Below are positions 54,079 through 64,000 of a stretch of 64,000 nucleotides of DNA, piece by piece. Under the pieces are notes generated by a model that was not told the origin of the DNA, made no database searches, and saw only the letters and a program-made list of their open reading frames with translations. A program made the position numbers and the translations under genes. Within the stretch, counting starts at the first letter, position 1, and every line of letters starts with the position of its first letter. Origin of the DNA: Thalassia testudinum. Its lineage: Eukaryota > Streptophyta > Magnoliopsida > Alismatales > Hydrocharitaceae. The stretch spans positions 3,162,001-3,226,000 of the forward strand of contig JAZHRO010000022.1 in the NCBI GenBank assembly GCA_037157565.1, written 5' to 3'.

Positions 54079-56709
54079 TGTAACAACCCGATTCCCGAGT
54101 CCCTACGAGACACGAGAACCGGACCGACTCGACTAATCCCAAGACCCAGTCGTCCAACGAGGAAGTAACCAAAAGACAGTAAAATAAACCACATTCAGCA
54201 TGAATATAACTAACAGTAAGAAAGTACAGTAGTAAGGAAGAAACTACTACAGTAGGCACCACCACAACAGTAAAACAACATTTATCATATAACAAAAACT
54301 GCAGGTAAAGAAGGTACAGCGGAAACAGAAACTACTCACTAGAACAGAAACAAAAAGGGGTACAAAGCTGTGGTAACTCTACTGGACCCTACTCGGCCCA
54401 GCGTCCTCTGCAGCCGCCGACCCTGGCTGCTCAACACCTGGTCCTGAAAAAGGTAACGAGTGTAACACGTCAGCAAAACGCTGAGTAGAGTGGCAAACTA
54501 ACTAAAGGCAACAGTAGAGTGTACAGTAGCTGTTATGTTCTATTACTTCCTTTATTTACATCTTTCAATTTTTCTCACTATTTCATTTACTTCTCAGATC
54601 CTTTACTTGATCTCGGATGTCCTCGTGGGACGATCTTGATTGCAGTCTTTTCCAAAAGTAGAAGTAGCACGTGGTGCTCTCCTGGCCAGGAGAGTCCCCC
54701 GTGGTGATCCTACCCTCAGTCAACCACCCCAAGGTCACTGACAGACGTAACGGTGACTACGGCACGCGCGATAAACGCACAGGTAGCTAGCCCGCACTGG
54801 CACGCGGTCAGTCGTTTCCGTTAACGGGTGCGCCCAAAGCACAGCACGGAACCAGGGCAGAGCCCTCTCAGAAACAGGGGTCCAACCCCTCTACAGTAAC
54901 CAAACCGGGGCCTTGCCCCTCCACAGTCCGTGCACCCTCGCCTGACTACCCTGGTTTGCCCTAGTGGGCCTAACAAGTCGGTGAAGGAGGCTAGCAGAAC
55001 CCCGGGGCCCGTGGGGTAGCTAGTACTCTCCTAACACTACTAGCTCTCCTCCGTACTACGTACACGAGGGCCAACAAGTCGGTACAGAGCGGCCAATCCT
55101 AACCCCGGGTCCCTGGGGCGGCTGGCCCCACTCTGCACTAAACAGGTACAGGTACTTCCCTTGGTACTGCGTACCCAAGAGACAGTACAAACTACATCTC
55201 AGTTCCATTCCTTTTTCTTTCCAGGAGTTCCACTCCTAATTCCCCGTAGGGTTCCAGCTCTTTATCTCAGAACATCATATGTTTCACTTTCCAGATTCGC
55301 ATTCTCAAAATCCATGATCTCAAACATGTTTCTTTATTCGTAACAGGCAGCTGTTAATTAATTTTACAGGCAGCTTTATATATTCCTTTCCAATTTTCCA
55401 AGACTGCAGTAATATACATTCCTCTAGTTTTTCCACCCTAGGATTCATGCCATATCCTAGGATCTATCATACAATCTAGTTTTCCGGCCCTAGGATTCAT
55501 GCAACACCTAGGAGCTATCATTCCATATATTTCTCATTCCTAGGATTCATGAAATGCCCTAGGTTCTAGTTATGGTTCCATACTTGAACAGATTTTATTA
55601 ATACTTAAAGCCACTCTACCAGGTACAACGGGAGTAATGGGGGCGTGATCGGGAATCCCGCGCGCCTCCGCGACTCTCAAGACTGCAACCGAACGAGGTC
55701 CTATCACAAGGATCAAACACAAGGAGAGTCTCAAAATAGGGTATAGCTACTGTAGGCGGGTAGAGGAATAAATTCTGAAACGAACGCAACTCGAATCGCG
55801 GAAAACGGAGCCCAAACGGGCCCTAAACGGGTCGAGAAAGACAATACTGTGTCTTAAACGGTGGATCAGAGAATTACCTGTTCGGCTTGGTTCCCCGGAC
55901 GTCCAGAAGTCTGTGGGGATGTCTGCCTAGATCCCAGACGTCCGATGGCCCCTCCGGACGTCTGGGGGTCACTCCCGTCGTCTGGTACAACTTCCAGACG
56001 TCTGATTCGCAAGGGATGGCGAATCAGCGAACCTGCGCACAGCCAACCCCCTCCCTCAGTACGGTCAGTCGACAAGAAGGAAGGAGAAAGCGGAAACTCA
56101 CCTTTCAGACGTCTGTATGATCTCACAGACGTCGACCTTGCCGTCTGGATATCAATCCAGACGTCTGATTCTGGAAATTTTTCCAGAATTAGAACCTTGC
56201 TCGGCCTCCGCTCGCGACGCCGCCCGCGTCGCACCTCGCGCGTCCGCTGCTCCGCCCGCAGCAGGTCCCTCTCCGCGACGCTCTGCGCCCCCTGCGCCCT
56301 CCGCCGGCCGGCCAAGCCGCTCCCGGCGAGCTCGCCCTCACGGCAGAGCCCCGCCCTCGCACGCCGCAGCTCCTCCGCGCTTACTGCGGCTGCCGCTGCC
56401 GCTGCGCCCTCGCGTCCGATCGCTCTTGCGCACAGGCAGGAGAAGAAGGAGGAAGATGGTGGAGACGGGAGGGGAGGCGCGCCCCCCTTTTAATGCCGCG
56501 CGGAGAGGAGAGAGAAGGCGGTCGCAGCCGCCTGCAGCCGCAGAGAAAAAGGGCAGAATCGCAGGTCTGCGTGCACAGGCGCGCAGACGAATATCCCATG
56601 CGAGCATAACTGTTCGCCAGACGTCTGTAAACTATCCCGGACGTCTGGTTAGACGTCTGGACCACCTCCCAGACGTCTTAAAAGGTGTCTGGGGCACGCA
56701 CTCGTTACA
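54079..56709 (-). repeat. 3' LTR of Tekay copy 2
   Basis: 2631 bp, TGTAACAACCCG...CTCGTTACA. It lacks 32 bp present in the other LTR near 55855, a segment holding two dyads (62853-62890 in the 5' LTR). Confidence 0.93.
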
Positions 56710-56795
56710 ATATAACAAACTCAAAGGAAGTTTCGTCCCCGAAACTTGCGCCAACTAGGGTGCGGGAAAAGGATGTCCAAATAACCATAACAAAC

Positions 56796-57965
56796 TCAAA
56801 AAGGACCGAAGCCGGTCCGAAAAGACGTACCCGCGAAAAGCTTTGGGTACCGCTCCCGCATTGCCGCCTCAGGCTCCCAGGTAGCCTCCTCGTACCGCTG
56901 GCTCCTCCATAAAACCTTTACCAGGGGTACTTGCTTTCGTCTCAACCTGCGGACTGCTCGGTCTAGGATCTGTACTGGCCGCTCGGGGTAGGTCAGGTCG
57001 TCGCTCACCACGACGCTCTCGTGACTCAGTACGTGGCTGGGATCGGCTACGTACTTCCTGAGGTTGGACACGTGGAACACGTCGTGCACACCAGAAAGCT
57101 GCGGGGGAAGGGCAAGTCTGTAAGCAACGGGTCCAACCCGCTCCAGGACCTCAAAGGGCCCTACGAACCTCGGCGCGAGCTTCCCTCTCACCCCAAACCG
57201 CTGTAAGCCCTTCATGGGCGAAACACGAAGAAAGACGTGGTCCCCAACCTCGAACTGCACCTCTCTGCGTCTGCGATCTGCGTAGCTCTTCTGTCTGCTC
57301 CTGACAGTGCGGAGTCTTCTGTGGATCTGCTCGACTACCTCCTGACTCTGCCGGATCAACCTGGGGCCAACCTCCCACTTGGTCCCCACCTCAACCCAAC
57401 TCAAGGGTGCCGTGCATTTCCGTCCGTACAGAGCCTCGTAGGGAGCCATGCCGATGCTCGAGTGATAACTGTTGTTGTATGCAAACTCCGCCAGGGGCAG
57501 GTGCTCCTCCCAAGAGCCCCTCCAGTCTAGTACACAGGCACGCAAAAGGTCCTCAAGTGTCTGTATCGTGCGTTCCGACTGTCCGTCCGTCTGGGGGTGG
57601 TAAGCCGTGCTAAACCTCAACCTCGTCCCCAAAGCCTGCTGAAACTCAGCCCAAAACTGGGACGTAAAGCGGGTATCCCGGTCGGATACGATCTCCCGCG
57701 GAACTCCGTGTAGTCGCACCACATCACGGATATACCTTTCTGCCAACTGTGCTGGTCCCAAAGTGACTCGGATCGGCAAGAATCGTGCCGTCTTCGTCAA
57801 TCTATCCACTATTACCCAGACTGCGTCGTGTCCTCGCTGGGTAACAGGTAAGCCCACCACCAAGTCCATGGTGATGCTCTCCCACTTCCACTCTGGCACG
57901 GAAGCGGATGAAGCGGCCCTGCAGGCCTCTGATGCTCGACTTTCACCTGCTGGCACACTAAGCAC
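56796..57965 (-). pseudogene. Tekay copy 2 integrase core and chromodomain
   Basis: 389 codons to the stop at 56796; the true in-frame start is near 57900, after a one-base frameshift. It has the catalytic core ([16 protein letters not shown], then the SERTIQ region), the GPFEVLERVGPVAYRLALP module, VHDVFHVSNLRKYV, then the chromodomain with YPERPVQILDR, KVLWRSQRYEEATWEPE and MRERYPKLF. The chromodomain is complete here, unlike copy 1. It would direct integration and is separated from the rest of pol only by the frameshift. Confidence 0.9.
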
Positions 57966-59872
57966 TGCTGCACGAACTCACCCACATCCCGCTTCATCCC
58001 TCCCCACCAGAACTCGCGTCTCAAGTCGTGGTACATTTTCGTGTTTCCAGGATGTATGGTGAACCTGGAACCGTGTGCCTCAGTCAGGAGCTCTCTCAAC
58101 AGCTCCTCGTCTCTGGGGACGCACAATCGTCCCCCCAAGCGTAACACCTGGTCTGTGAAAGAGAAGTCCCCTGGGTCCCCTGATAGTACTCTGTCGCGCA
58201 AAGACTGCAAGTACGGATCGGCCATCTGTCCCGTGATGATGCGGTCTATTAACTCTGGCCTGGTCTGCCGTGTCACCGTCACTGCCCCACAGTACCCTCG
58301 TAACTCTCGAGGTCGCCAACTGCCCACCTCCTCCAAAAGGCTCCAACTCTGTAACTGTAGACTGGCCAAGCGTGCGGGCGCCTTACGGCTCAAGGCGTCA
58401 GCCACTACATTGGCCTTTCCCGGGTGGTAGGAGATGCTGCAGTCGTAGTCCTTCAGGAGCTCCAACCAACGTCTCTGTCTCATGTTGAGCTCCTTCTGGT
58501 CAAAAAGATATCTGAGGCTCTTGTGATCTGTAAAAATCTCGAAGGTCTCACCGTACAAGTAGTGCCTCCATGTCTTCAGCGCGAAGACAACAGCTGCCAA
58601 CTCTAGATCGTGGGTAGGGTAGGTATGCTCATGGGGCTTCAGTTGCCGCGAAGCGTAAGCGACCACGTGACCCCTCTGCATGAGCACACCTCCTAACCCC
58701 TGCAAGGAAACGTCCGTGTACACAACGAACCCGCCACTACTGTCAGGGATGGTGAGCACGGGAGCCGAGGTCAACCTCTCCTTCAGCTCCAGAAAACACG
58801 CCTCACAGGCGTCTGTCCAAGCGAAAGGCACGTCCTTCCGGGTCAACTGTGTCATAGGACGCGCAATCTGTGAAAATCCTCTGATGAACCGTCTGTAGTA
58901 ACCTGCCAGTCCCAGGAAACTGCGAAGCTCAGTGACTGAACGCGGTCTCTCCCACCTGAGCACTGCCTCGACCTTGGCGGGGTCCACCGCCAGGCCGTCT
59001 CCAGAGATCACATGACCCAAAAAGGTCACCTCCCTCAACCAGAACTCGCACTTGCTGTATTTGGCGTACAGCCTGCGTCGTCTCAGAGTGTCCAGAACCA
59101 TCCGCAAGTGCTGTCCGTGCTGCGTCCGATCTCTAGAATAGATGAGTACATCATCTATGAAAACCACCACAAACTGGTCCAAGTACGGTCTAAACACCCG
59201 GTTCATCAGGTCCATGAAAGCAGCGGGGGCATTGGTCAGCCCAAACGGCATGACCAAAAACTCGTAGTGTCCGTACCGGGTGCGGAAAGCTGTCTTGGAG
59301 ACGTCGGTCTCCCTGATCCTCAACTGATGGGATCCAGACCTCAAGTCGATCTTGGAAAACACCGTGGCACCCCGCAACTGGTCAAACAAATCGTCGATCC
59401 TCGGCAGCGGATATCTGTTCTTGATGGTGACCCTATTCAGCTGTCGGTAGTCCACACAAAGGCGTAGGGTCCCATCCTTCTTCTTCACAAACAGTACCGG
59501 GGCTCCCCAGGGAGACGCACTGGGCCTCACGAAACATTTCTCCAAAAGGTCCTGCAACTGAGACTTGAGCTCTCGCAGCTCAAGCGGTGCCATTCTGTAT
59601 GGCGCGGTGGAGATGGGGCTGGTCCCTGGTACTAGTGAGATCTCAAACTCGATCTCACGCTCGGGCGGTAGTCCTGGTAACTCGTCTGGAAACACGTCGG
59701 GGTACTCTCTGACCACCGGGATGCTCTGGAAGTCTGCCACGGGGCTGTGCTCTGCCACCACACAAGCTAAGAAGCCCTCACACCCCTGGCTCAAAAGTCT
59801 CGCCGCCCGAAGTGCCGAAATGCACCTGAAACCTCCATCCACTGGCTGCCCGTGAAACTCGAAGGAAGGCAA
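57812..59872 (-). pseudogene. Tekay copy 2 RT, RNase H and integrase zinc region
   Basis: 686 codons. Protease C-terminal part ([15 protein letters not shown]), then RT with [25 protein letters not shown] and the catalytic FIDDVLIYS, then [10 protein letters not shown]. RNase H has [13 protein letters not shown] (V for the A of copy 1, next to the catalytic D) and the FTDHKSLRY site. The integrase zinc-binding region has HPGNTKMYH and CLVC. The frame is lost near 57899 (one base fewer than copy 1). At the Athila target of copy 1 this copy reads straight through [12 protein letters not shown], which confirms the insertion site. Confidence 0.92.
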
Positions 59873-60897
59873 CTCCGGAATGGAGAGACAATCCTCCTCT
59901 CAAAACAGTCTACCAAGGCGTGGTAAGCGGACAGCCAATCCATCCCCAGAATCACTCCAAAGTCCTCCATCTGTATCATAATCAGGTCAGCTGGCAGGCT
60001 GTGTCCCCCGATGCTGACCCCGCAACCCGTGTATACCTCCTCAGCTACAAACAGCTGACCACTCGGACCTCTGATTACGAACGGATTCTCTAACAGTGTA
60101 TAATCCTGGTCCAAACTAACTGCGAAACTGGCTGCGACAAACGAGTGCGTAGCGCCGGAATCGAAAAGCGTGTAAACGAGTATGCCAGAAACTGAAACCA
60201 TACCTGCTACCACGGATCCCGAAGCTCTGGCGTCCCTGTGTGTTAGGGCGTTGATACGCCCCTCAGCTCTAGGTGCGGACGAAGCAGCCACACTCTGCGT
60301 CGGACGGGTAGGTGCTGGCCGGTACCCTCCTCGCGACTGCGGTCCTCCTCCTCGCGCCTGGAAACCGTGGCCTCCTGCGCGCCCTCCAGTGCTCTGCGCG
60401 GGAAGTATCTGCTGACCTCCTGCCCTAGATGGGCAGTCCCTCCTGACGTGGCCCGGCTGGCCACACTGGTAGCAGAGGGAAACCCGACTCTCGCCCTCAG
60501 TGAGTCCCTGCTGTCGGCTAGGCGGGGGTCCGGTGCTGGCGACTGGCCCCTGTCGAGGGCCCCCAAAGGCCACTGATGGCCCTGCACGACGTGACGGCTC
60601 TCCTGCGGACGCCACGTGTCTCCGTTGAGTTCTCCTAACACGCCTGGTGTGGCGGCGGAAATCTCGTTCCACCACTAACTCCCCTGTCGTACGCTCGGAA
60701 GGGGGAGGGGGTGGCGACGTGGGTGGAAGCTGAAATTCTTCTCGAACCACTTCTCGAATCAGTTGGACGAGGTCCCGAGACGGTATACTCAGGAGAAGAG
60801 GAGGGGTAGTATGTATTCCAAGCCCGACATATCTGTCCCCCGGGCCCTGACCTCGGCCGCGCCTGCGGCCCACCCTCCTAGCTCCACGACGCGGCAT
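59791..60897 (-). pseudogene. Tekay copy 2 gag remnant, zinc knuckle and protease
   Basis: 368 codons from ATG 60897. The basic N-terminus (MPRRGARRVGRRRGRG) and a LIREVVREEFQLP segment are followed near 60626-60630 by an abrupt jump to RRHVASAGEP. The gag core present in copy 1 (WDQFV, EQYFP) is missing here. The knuckle [14 protein letters not shown] is intact, and the protease has [15 protein letters not shown] and [13 protein letters not shown] one-base deletion near 59886 shifts the frame after FERRIV. A capsid could not form from this protein, so the copy would have depended on others if it moved in this state; the deletion may instead be later. Confidence 0.88.
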
Positions 60898-61078
60898 CTC
60901 CTACAATGGAGACGCGAAACAAAATGAAAAGCTTCTAAACAGACGGTACCTAACAAAACTTCTAAGAGCTCATGTCAAGAGATATGTTGTGGTGGCTACT
61001 CTAGCTATAAACATGTGAATTGGTTATTTTCCAGTCAGTTGATTCACTTCTCGGGACGACCTTGCTCTGATATCATCT
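60898..61078 (-). other. Leader and primer binding site of Tekay copy 2
   Basis: On minus the LTR end is followed by AGA and TGATATCAGAGC (61064-61075), matching TGGTATCAGAGC (initiator tRNA-Met) at all but one base. The short leader then reaches the ATG at 60897. Confidence 0.85.
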
Positions 61079-63741
61079 TGTAACAACCCGATTCCCGAGT
61101 CCCTACGAGACACGAGAACCGGACCGACTCGACTAATCCCAAGACCCAGTCGTCCAACGAGGAAGTAACCAAAAGACAGTAAAATAAACCACATTCAGCA
61201 TGAATATAACTAACAGTAAGAAAGTACAGCAGTAAGGAAGAAACTACTACAGTAGGCACCACCACAACAGTAAAACAACATTTATCATATAACAAAAACT
61301 GCAGGTAAAGAAGGTACAGCGGAAACAGAAACTACTCACTAGAACAGAAACAAAAAGGGGTACAAAGCTGTGGTAACTCTACTGGACCCTACTCGGCCCA
61401 GCGTCCTCTGCAGCCGCCGACCCTGGCTGCTCAACACCTGGTCCTGAAAAAGGTAACGAGTGTAACACGTCAGCAAAACGCTGAGTAGAGTGGAAAACTA
61501 ACTAAAGGCAACAGTAGAGTGTATAGTAGCTGTTATGTTCTATTACTTCCTTTATTTACATCTTTCAATTTTTCTCACTATTTCATTTACTTCTCAGATC
61601 CTTTACTTGATCTCGGATGTCCTCGTGGGACGATCTTGATTGCAGTCTTTTCCAAAAGTAGAAGTAGCACGTGGTGCTCTCCTGGCCGGGAGAGTCCCCC
61701 GTGGTGATCCTACCCTCAGTCAACCACCCCAAGGTCACTGACAGACGTAACGGTGACTACGGCACGCGCGATAAACGCACAGGTAGCTAGCCCGCACTGG
61801 CACGCGGTCAGTCGTTTCCGTTAACGGGTGCGCCCAAAGCACAGCACGGAACCAGGGTAGAGCCCTCTCAGAAACAGGGGTCCAACCCCTCTACAGTAAC
61901 CAAACCGGGGCCTTGCCCCTCCACAGTCCGCGCACCCTCGCCTGACTACCCTGGTTTGCCCTAGTGGGCCTAACAAGTCGGTGAAGGAGGCTAGCAGAAC
62001 CCCGGGGCCCGTGGGGTAGCTAGTACTCTCCTAACACTACTAGCTCTCCTCCGTACTACGTACACGAGGGCCAACAAGTCGGTACAGAGCGGCCAATCCT
62101 AACCCCGGGTCCCTGGGGCGGCTGGCCCCACTCTGCACTAAACAGGTACAGGTACTTCCCTTGGTACTGCGTACCCAAGAGACAGTACAAACTACATCTC
62201 AGTTCCATTCCTTTTTCTTTCCAGGAGTTCCACTCCTAATTCCCCGTAGGGTTCCAGCTCTTTATCTCAGAACATCATATGTTTCACTTTCCAGATTCGC
62301 ATTCTCAAAATCCATGATCTCAAACATGTTTCTTTATTCGTAACAGGCAGCTGTTAATTAATTTTACAGGCAGCTTTATATATTCCTTTCCAATTTTCCA
62401 AGACTGCAGTAATATACATTCCTCTAGTTTTTCCACCCTAGGATTCATGCCATATCCTAGGATCTATCATACAATCTAGTTTTCCGGCCCTAGGATTCAT
62501 GCAACACCTAGGAGCTATCATTCCATATATTTCTCATTCCTAGGATTCATGAAATGCCCTAGGTTCTAGTTATGGTTCCATACTTGAACAGATTTTATTA
62601 ATACTTAAAGCCACTCTACCAGGTACAACGGGAGTAATGGGGGCGTGATCGGGAATCCCGCGCGCCTCCGCGACTCTCAAGACTGCAACCGAACGAGGTC
62701 CTATCACAAGGATCAAACACAAGGAGAGTCTCAAAATAGGGTATAGCTACTGTAGGCGGGTAGAGGAATAAATTCTGAAACGAACGCAACTCGAATCGCG
62801 GAAAACGGAGCCCAAACGGGCCCTAAACGGGTCGAGAAAGACAATACTGTGCAAAATCAGACGTCTGGAACTCCTTCCAGACGTCTTAAATGGTGGATCA
62901 GAGAATTACCTGTTCGGCTTGGTTCCCCGGACGTCCAGAAGTCTGTGGGGACGTCTGCCTAGATCCCAGACGTCCGATGGTCCCTCCGGACGTCTGGGGG
63001 TCACTCCCGCCGTCTGGTACAACTTCCAGACGTCTGATTCGCAAGGGATGGCGAATCAGCGAACCTGCGCACAGCCAACCCCCTCCCTCAGTACGGTCAG
63101 TCGACAAGAAGGAAGGAGAAAGCGGAAACTCACCTTTTAGACGTCTGTATGATCTCACAGACGTCGACCTTGCCGTCTGGATATCAATCCAGACGTCTGA
63201 TTCTGGAAATTTTTCCAGAATCAGAACCTTGCTCGGCCTCCGCTCGCGACGCCGCCCGCGTCGCACCTCGCGCGTCCGCTGCTCCGCCCGCAGCAGGTCC
63301 CTCTCCGCGACGTTCTGCACCCCCTGCGGCCTACGCCGGCCGGCCAAGCCGCTCCCGGCGAGCTCGCCCTCACGGCAGAGCCCCGCCCTCGCACGCCGCA
63401 GCTCCTCCGCGCTTACTGCGGCTGTCGCTGCCGCTGCGCCCTCGCGTCCGCTCGCTCTCGCGCACAGGCAGGAGAAGAAGGAGGAAGATGGTGGAGACGG
63501 GAGGGGAGGCGCGCCCCCCTTTTAACGCCGCGCGGAGAGGAGAGAGAAGGCGGTCGCAGCCGCCTGCAGCCGCAGAGAAAAAGGGCAGAATCGCAGGTCT
63601 GCGCGCACAGGCGCGCAGACGAATATCCCGTGCGAGCATAACTGTTCGCCAGACGTCTGTAAACTATCCCGGACGTCTGGTCAGACGTCTGGACCACCTC
63701 CCAGACGTCTTAAAAGGCGTCTGGGGCACGCGCTCGTTACA
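61079..63741 (-). repeat. 5' LTR of Tekay copy 2
   Basis: 2663 bp, TGTAACAACCCG...CTCGTTACA. Dyad clusters at 62855-63200 and 63650-63725. The CCTAGG tandem block starts at about 62438. It adjoins the target duplication CTGAG at 63742. Confidence 0.95.
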
Positions 63742-64000
63742 CTGAGTCTTTTCTCTCACACACATGCCCTTAACTTTTGAAATATTTACAAAAATACCCC
63801 TATCTTTGTCGTCACTCTTTGCAAATAGGTCCCTTCACCATTATCGCAGAGGAATCCTTCTCCAACGACCTTTGATTGAAGAGAACTCCTTTGTTCAATC
63901 AATCCCTTCCAAAATTGGAAGGGAGATTCTTTGAGGAGTCCTCTTCCTTCTGAATCCATTCATAAGCTCCATAACCTTCCCAATCTCTCATGCGAATGCA
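63742..64000 (+). mobile_element. Athila-like LTR, second part (runs off the window)
   Basis: Resumes at CTGAG with the LTR order: CACATGCCCTTAACTTTTGA, an ATACCCC block and TTGCAAATAGGTCCCTT, as in the Athila LTR read in reverse complement (about 27830-27920). Then hairpins: TTGATTGAA with TTCAATCAA (63872-63902) and CCCTTCCAA with TTGGAAGGG (63904-63923). Confidence 0.7.

Larger units (their letters stand above)
54079..63741 (-). mobile_element. Tekay copy 2: structurally complete Ty3/gypsy chromovirus, TSD CTGAG
   Basis: 9663 bp. LTRs are 54079-56709 and 61079-63741, and the target duplications are CTGAG at 54074-54078 and 63742-63746. The internal region has an initiator-tRNA-Met-type PBS, and gag, protease, RT, RNase H, integrase and chromodomain in the Tekay order. 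The coding region is broken by a gag-core deletion and two one-base frameshifts. LTRs differ at roughly two dozen positions by eye (about 1%), nearly all C/T or G/A, plus a 32-bp gap. Confidence 0.95.

Overview
The window is plant nuclear DNA, almost certainly an angiosperm. It is dominated by LTR retrotransposons of plant-specific lineages (Tekay-type chromovirus, Athila, SIRE/Maximus-type Ty1/copia), carries a CACTA transposon end, and its only plausible host genes are spliced, signal-peptide-bearing, cysteine-rich (defensin-like) peptides. AT-rich intergenic DNA alternates with GC-rich retroelement bodies. I cannot name the species; nothing seen excludes a monocot or a eudicot.

Layout. 1-2716: partial Tekay-family LTR. 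3650-5502: an older related LTR in the opposite orientation. 8031-12796: two tandem duplication units (A, B), each with a minus-strand defensin-like gene. The gene in A is broken; the gene in B looks intact. 12950-15540: decayed SIRE 3' end plus LTR, a TRIM-like fragment and a 115-bp tandem array. 15654-20574: SIRE-type element deleted for pol, with matching TSDs (GTTAT). 19645-45924: a large inverted repeat (arms about 4.65 kb, spacer about 17 kb). Its spacer holds a Tekay polyprotein split by a 12.67-kb Athila element (25734-38400, TSD CCTGG), whose own left LTR is split by a 1.06-kb insertion. The right arm ends inside the second exon of a third defensin-like gene (unit C, 45925-46425). 46426-48240: Athila-like LTR debris and an array of short palindromes with a telomere-motif hairpin. 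48391-51180: unit D with an apparently intact defensin-like gene. 52557-53471: one end of a CACTA transposon. 53472-64000: an Athila-like LTR split by a complete Tekay copy (54079-63741, TSD CTGAG).

How it fits together. The original locus appears to have been a head-to-tail, minus-strand cluster of at least four secreted cysteine-rich peptide genes, later pulled apart by nested insertions. The inferred order on the left side is: host DNA, SIRE copy, Tekay copy beside it, inverted duplication, Athila insertion into the Tekay pol, insertion into one Athila LTR. No autonomous element is intact. Tekay copy 2 has a gag deletion and two frameshifts. Tekay copy 1 lacks its 5' end. The Athila gag-pol has two in-frame stops. 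The SIRE copy has no pol.

The observations I consider most worth checking are: (1) the inverted duplication with microhomology at both junctions that truncated a defensin-like gene; (2) arrays of a CAGACGTCTG dyad upstream of the presumed promoters in LTRs of two unrelated superfamilies (Ty1/copia and Ty3/gypsy), sharing a longer phrase around the dyad; (3) cysteine-pattern and promoter divergence among the peptide paralogues; (4) the 47.5-48.2 kb palindrome array with a telomere-like stem-loop.
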